Shown piece after piece: positions 60,001 to 64,000 of a stretch of 64,000 nucleotides of DNA. The DNA is from Arenicola marina (lineage: Eukaryota > Annelida > Polychaeta > Arenicolidae). The notes under the pieces are model-generated. The model had not been told where the DNA came from and searched no databases. It was given only the letters and a program-made list of their open reading frames with translations. The stretch covers positions 18,284,254 through 18,348,253 of the forward strand of contig OZ025260.1 in the NCBI GenBank assembly GCA_964019135.1, read 5' to 3'. The position numbers and the translations under genes are program-made. Positions within the stretch are counted from its first letter, which is position 1; each line of letters begins with the position of its first letter.

Positions 60001-61359
60001 GGTGGACATTGTGTGAATGGTGATTGTGTTAGTGGTCATTGTGTGAGTGGTCATTTTGTGAGTGGTCATTGTGTGAGTGGTCATTGTGTGAGTGGACATT
60101 GTGTGAGTAGTCATTGTGTGATTGGACAATATGTGAGTATACATTGACTGAGTTTTCTGGACTGAATAAGATGTTTATAGAACAGCAAGGCTGTAGGAGT
60201 GGATTAGATGTTTGTAGAACAGCTAGACTATAGGACGGTGTATAATACTGACATCATGACATGCGTGTGTTGGGGGTGGGGGGGGGGGGGCTATCGTGTG
60301 GGCTTGATTCGGAAGAACCGAGTTGTTGAGGATGACTCAACTGCCTTCTTTGGATGAATAGCAACGAGGCTTCGACGAAATACGAACAACTACTGCCATT
60401 TTTTGTGGAGGTCTGAGGTTGCCTAGACGTAGGTCAAGAGACGGTTAGAGGAATTATTTTTGTTTGACGGCAGTGTGGTCGGATTGGAAGGCTGGCGAAT
60501 GCAACGACACCTGTGAAAGTGGATATGCGACCAATACGCGCAGCTGCGTCGATGTGCTGAGCGACCCACCGAATGTGACGACGGGCTGTGTCGGGCTGAG
60601 CACCAACGCCACCACGTGCACGTCATCACCGTGCGGTAAGGACATGGCCTCCAGTAGCCGCCAAACACGTGATCTCAGGAGACCTCACGTGAGATCTCAG
60701 GAGATCAGGTGATCTCACCTGATCTCAGGAGATCTCAAGTGATCTCAGGAGATCTCACGTGATCTCAGGAGATCTCACGTGATCTCAGGAGATCTCACGT
60801 AATCTCACGACTTTGCTCAGGATATGACGTACAATATAGCCTCTCGGCTCAGTAATCCATACTTTGTAATCCCTTAGTAAAGCGAGGCAGCCCAGGATTA
60901 AATAAATGTCCATTAACTAAAACATCCTAATTAAAAAAAGTCATTTGTTGTGTCGTGTTGTGTCATTTGTATGTTGTGTCGTGGCTGGCAAATAATCGGT
61001 TATATATTTTTTTCCTACCTAAGGTTATGAATGTTAGTGTATCACAAGACAGTATCAATGGTTTTGTCGTAAGGTACGCACGCAAACATGACTTTTCGCA
61101 ATAGTCTGTCAAGCTGGTGGCTTTTCGCACCAGAGTTGTTTTTTTCGGTGTCGAATGTTGTCGAAACTGATGCTATCTGGCGAAGAAATCACCCATGCGA
61201 AACAAGTTCACAGGTCTGCCCACAACGCATATGTGGCAAGTATTATTTAAATGCTCGTTGTTCGTTGCAGATGGCGCATCTAGGGCCGATGGTCACGTGG
61301 CCGGGATGTTCGTAGTCATGGCAACCATCATCAGCCAAGTTTTTCTGTCACGTGGTTAG
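54003..61359 (+). CDS. Secreted cysteine-rich protein with one TSP1 domain, probably GPI-anchored
   Basis: Six exons on the plus strand: 54003-54117, 54634-54733, 59386-59507, 59857-59937, 60474-60635 and 61271-61359. All junctions are GT-AG and in frame, giving 222 residues. Residues 1-26 are a signal peptide (hydrophobic 7-24, likely cut after TAA). Residues 27-139 form a helical cysteine-rich domain I do not recognise. Residues 140-193, all of exon 5, are a thrombospondin type 1 repeat with WSDW, CNDTC and six Cys. The tail has a small-residue stretch (DGAS) then a hydrophobic segment (VAGMFVVMATIISQVFL) to the end, as in GPI-anchor signals. Five N-glycosylation sequons are seen. Introns 2 and 4 hold minisatellites that begin at their own 5' splice sites. 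The function is unknown, and extracellular surface binding is only inferred. The terminal exon is the least certain. Confidence 0.8.
54410..54600. repeat. G/C-rich degenerate repeat in TSP1 intron 1
   Basis: A G run, then repeated CCCTCCGCCCCACCGCCCCA and CCGTCGTCCGCCCCACC phrases. Low complexity, non-coding, inside intron 1. Confidence 0.7.
54725..58391. repeat. ~40-bp minisatellite copied from the exon 2 end and donor site (TSP1 intron 2)
   Basis: About 90 units of CCTCAGTGCCAGTAAGCTAA followed by CTGTTACACACCCAGACATA. The first unit is the true end of exon 2 (CCTCAGTGCCA) with its donor GTAAGT, so the array arose from the exon-intron junction itself. Nearly every unit keeps CCA|GTAAG, a CTAAC branch-point-like word and a CACCCAG acceptor-like word. 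Shorter units (CATCAGTGCCAGTAAGCTGT) recur in clusters, and a block of about 205 bp at 54735 is repeated at 54945. Near 57920-58300 three blocks of a variant (CCTATGCCAATAACCTAACT) appear at about 160-bp steps. Confidence 0.96.
58392..59385. other. Rest of TSP1 intron 2
   Basis: Holds a G-run element fragment at 58850-58990 ending GTAGATCCGCCCCTG, the hairpin word ACGCCAATCTTGGCGT at about 59018, and a 67-bp tandem repeat at 59112-59268. No exon is seen. Confidence 0.5.
59112..59268. repeat. 67-bp tandem repeat, 2.3 copies
   Basis: The unit begins CACGTCACAGCAAATATCAT, passes GACATGTAACAACTCGTTAT and ends ACAATACATTCAGAC. Two full copies and a third start are present. In intron 2 of the TSP1 gene. 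Confidence 0.85.
59938..60145. repeat. 15-bp tandem repeat starting at the exon 4 donor site (TSP1 intron 4)
   Basis: The intron opens GTGAGTGGTCATTGT and repeats this 15-bp word about 14 times (variants GTTAGTGGTCATTGT, GTGGGTGGACATTGT). The first copy is the functional 5' splice site, so most units carry a GTGAGTGG donor-like word. Confidence 0.93.
60670..60812. repeat. 20-bp palindromic tandem repeat (TSP1 intron 5)
   Basis: Units of GATCTCAGGAGATCTCACGT, about seven copies, starting about 35 bases past the exon 5 donor. Each unit contains the self-complementary or nearly so words GAGATCTC and CACGTG. Confidence 0.85.
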
Positions 61360-61860
61360 GACGTAATATGTCCGAGCCACGCATTTGGTGTATATATATA
61401 TATATATATGTATATATATGTTGTATCAATACGTGTTTAAACTGGCCGATGTTGGTTTAATCGGAAGATAGAATGTGTGTCTAATGTGCGAATTTGGTAT
61501 AGAAGTGGAGACCAATTACATTATGTATTGAAATGCATGCTATTTAAAGACTTTCGAGAAAAATACACCCTTCATATATCTTATGGAAATCCAACTTCTA
61601 AAACCTGCGTTCACTTAACGAGTGACGGCAGGGCAACTACGGTAAATAAATGGAATTGATACGTTTAGAGGAAGGCATTTAAAAAATGAATTAAAGAGTA
61701 GCTCCGTTTATCTGGTTTGTTCTCTTTGGTTAGGACGTAAAATAGCCGAGCCACGCATACGGTGTATGTTCCAATACGTGTCTAAACTGGCCAATGTTTG
61801 TTTAATCAGACGATACGTTTTTAATACGCTTAGAGGAAGGCATTTAAAAAAAATTGGACA
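61360..61860. repeat. Duplicated 3' flank of the TSP1 gene
   Basis: 61350-61480 and 61730-61835 share GGTTAGGACGTAA, GCCGAGCCACGCAT, GGTGTAT, CAATACGTGT and AAACTGGCC. The first copy carries a TATATA microsatellite inserted at about 61390-61420. The stop codon TAG of the TSP1 gene sits in the first copy. A second shared phrase, AGGAAGGCATTTAAAAAA, lies at about 61669 and 61835. Confidence 0.7.
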
Positions 61861-61919
61861 GTAATTTTGTTTTTTTCTGTTAAAAAATGCATTTATACCC
61901 TGGACTTATAAGTGTTGTA

Positions 61920-62402
61920 TACACGTACATTATATACTGTATACATCCACATTATGCACTGTATACATCTCCATTATACACTATGCATGACACACTATGT
62001 ACATCTACGTTATACACTATATGCATCTACATTATACACTATATGCATCTACATTATACACTATATGCATCTACATTATACACTATATACATTGACATTA
62101 TAAACTATATGCATCTATATGACACACTGAATACATCAACATTATGCACCGTATACATCTACATTATACACTATGCATCTACATTATACACTATGCATCT
62201 ACATTATACACTATACATCTACATTATACACTATACATCTACATTATACACTATACATCTACATTATACACTATACATCTACATTATGCACTATGCATCT
62301 ACATTATGCACTATACATCTACATTATACACTATACATCTACATTATGCACTATACATATACATTATAGACTGTATACATATATATCATACATTGTATAC
62401 AT
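61920..62402. repeat. 20-22 bp minisatellite
   Basis: About 24 units of ACATTATACACTATACATCT, with ATATGCATCT and TATGCATCT variants. Several frames are open through it (Tyr/His/Thr/Ile repeats). I regard these as by-products. Confidence 0.9.
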
Positions 62403-62843
62403 ATGAGTATGAATATCAGTTGGCTGCGGTCCAAAGTATATCTATGCAGGACAGTTTTACTTAATGCTGGGTCGTCTCAACGTCACGTGGTTTTGTTTTT
62501 GTTTATCACGGCAATTGTTCTATTATTAGTTTCGTAAGTGGATAATGTCGCTGTTATTTGTGTTACCATGTCGGTGGTTAACGCGCGCGGTACGCCAATG
62601 TGGTTCACAAACTGTATAAGAGCACATTGATGACGTCATTATCCGCAGTGTGTTATGGTGTGATACCCCATGTGTCAACTCGCAGCGAAACAATTCTTAG
62701 TACTTAATAAACCAAAACAAAAGCTGCAAATCCATCGTCTATCGCAGACGAAGGGATGCCAACCAATCTATTGTCCCGAAATAAGTCACATTCGACGGTG
62801 TATCAGTTAACGACCACGTGCTGCTTTTGTGTTTTCGGTAAAA
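62403..62843. other. Non-coding DNA before the polypyrimidine tract
   Basis: No gene is recognisable. At 62725-62764 the phrase AAATCCATCGTCTATCGCAG with ACGAAGGGATGCCAACC repeats the module found at about 7669-7705. Confidence 0.45.
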
Positions 62844-63855
62844 CTTTCCGGCCTCTTCCGCCTCCTCCCCAGTCTCCATCTTCGCCTTCTCCTCCTCCTT
62901 CCCCGTCTCCTCCTCCTCCTTCGCCTTCTCCTCCGCCTCCTCCCTCGTCTCCGCCTCCGCCTTCTCTGCCCCCTCCGCCTCCTCCTCCTTCCCCGTCTCC
63001 TCCTCCGCCTCCTCCTCCGCCTCCTCCCCCGTCTCCTCCTCCGCCTCCTCCTCCGCCTCGTCCCTCGTCTCCGCCTCCGCCTTCGCTGCCTCCTCCTCCT
63101 CCGCCTTCGCTGCCTCCTCCTCCTCCTCAGCCTCCTCCTCCGCCTCCTCCCTCGCCTCCTCCTCCGCCTCCTGTCTTTCCTCCGCATCTTCCGCCGCCTC
63201 CTCAGCCTCCTCAGCCTTCGCCACCTCCTCCGCCTCACCCGCCTCCGCCTTGCCCTCCGTCTCCGCCTCCTCCGCCTCCTCCCCCGCCTCCGCCTCCTCT
63301 TTCTCCTGCGCCTCGTCCGCCTCCTCCCCCGTCTCCGCCTCCGCCTGTTCTGCCTCCTCCGCCTCCTTCTCCTTCCCCGCCTCCGCCTCGTCCGCCTTTT
63401 CCGTCTCCGCCTCCTCCGCCTTCTCCACCTTCTCCTCCTCCGCCTCCTCCGCCTTCTGTGTTTCCTCCGCATCGTCCGCTGCCTTTTCAGCCTCCTCAGC
63501 CTCCGCCGCCTGCCCCTTCTCCTCCTCCGCCTCCTCCTCCTCCTCCCCTTCTCCTCCTCCACATCCTCCGCCTCCTGCCCGGCCTCCGCCTCCTCCGCCT
63601 CTTCTGTCTCCGCCTCCTCCGCCTCTTCCGTCTCCGCCTCTTCCGCCTCCTCCTCCTCCTCTCCCTTCTCCTCCTCCGCCTCCTCAGCCTCCTCCTCCCC
63701 CTTCTCCTCCTCCACCTCCTCCGCCTCCTCCCCGGGCCGCCGCCTCCTCCGCCTCTTCGGTCTCCGCCTTCTCCGCCTCCCCCCCTTCTCCTCCTCCGCC
63801 TCCTCCTCTTCCTCTGCTTCCTCTCCTCATCGTCCTCTGCTTTCTCTCCTCCCCT
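62844..63855. repeat. 1-kb polypyrimidine (CCTCCG/CTCCTC) tract
   Basis: The plus strand is almost only C and T, with a G about every six to nine bases (CCGCCTCCTCC type). All frames are open on both strands: Pro/Ser/Leu on plus, Glu/Ala/Arg/Lys on minus. The lack of any non-repeat domain and of splice or start context argues against a gene. Long mirror-symmetric pyrimidine tracts can form triplex (H-DNA), and the G-rich strand may form quadruplexes. Confidence 0.9.
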
Positions 63856-64000
63856 CTTCTGCATCCGTCTCCGCCTTCACCGCGTCCTCCACCTCAACTC
63901 TCGCTGTATTGCAGCATGAACGGTTGGCCCCCGCCTTTGCGCATTCTTCGTCTACATTTCGGTTTACATAGCATTTTTTCTCAGTTTTACATTCTTTGAT

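Noticed and set aside
61887-62464. Tyr/His/Thr/Ile repeat frames
   Set aside because: Translation of the ACATTATACACTATACATCT array, with no independent evidence of a gene.
62739-63999. Long Pro-rich, Leu/Ser-rich, Glu/Ala-rich and Arg-rich frames
   Set aside because: All arise from the polypyrimidine tract, in nearly every frame on both strands. No non-repeat domain is attached.

Overview
This is eukaryotic, intron-bearing DNA, most likely from a marine invertebrate deuterostome. An amphioxus (Branchiostoma) is my best guess, because of the vertebrate-like exon layout of the MAPEG genes, the many non-autonomous foldback elements and the very large minisatellites. A lophotrochozoan is not excluded, and the species call is inference.

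I support seven genes. From left to right they are: (1) a small intronless HEAT-repeat protein gene (8028-8399, minus); (2) MAPEG gene 1, LTC4S/MGST2-like (12147-15260, minus); (3) a bacterial-type class IV histone-deacetylase-family gene with six exons and a basic N-terminal extension (17317-20920, minus); (4) MAPEG gene 2 (22731-25061, minus); (5) MAPEG gene 3 (30166-37921, minus); (6) an intronless type II membrane glycosyltransferase with two glycosyltransferase-like halves (40150-41913, plus); (7) a six-exon gene for a secreted, probably GPI-anchored, cysteine-rich protein with one thrombospondin type 1 domain (54003-61359, plus). The spliced models keep frame across every junction. All three MAPEG genes have coding exons of 70/100/71/82/130 nt and give 150 residues, the length of human LTC4S. 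They are a tandem triplication of a glutathione/eicosanoid-type membrane enzyme, with the deacetylase gene lying between copies 1 and 2.

Most of the rest is repeats. Transposon remains are all short, non-autonomous DNA elements: two Mutator-like copies with 9-bp target duplications (4746-5474 and 15610-16347), three copies of a TAAAGTC-ended foldback family, a PIF/Harbinger-like MITE ending next to the MAPEG-1 stop codon, and TA-flanked MITEs at 28824-29652 and 49123-49302. I saw no reverse transcriptase, transposase or capsid gene. Minisatellites occupy more than 12 kb. The largest are at 34540-37697 (41-42 bp unit), 50930-53960 (36 bp) and 54725-58391 (about 40 bp), with smaller ones throughout and a 1-kb polypyrimidine tract at the right end.

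The most striking observation concerns the link between minisatellites and 5' splice sites. In the TSP1 gene the intron 2 array starts inside the end of exon 2 and copies the exon end plus its donor site about 90 times. The intron 4 array starts exactly at its donor and repeats GTGAGTGG. In MAPEG gene 3 the intron 1 array carries, in the sense strand of the gene, a strong AG|GTAAGA donor-like site in nearly every one of about 75 units. These could be decoy, recursive or micro-exon splice-site arrays, or by-products of array birth at splice donors. The sequence alone cannot decide.
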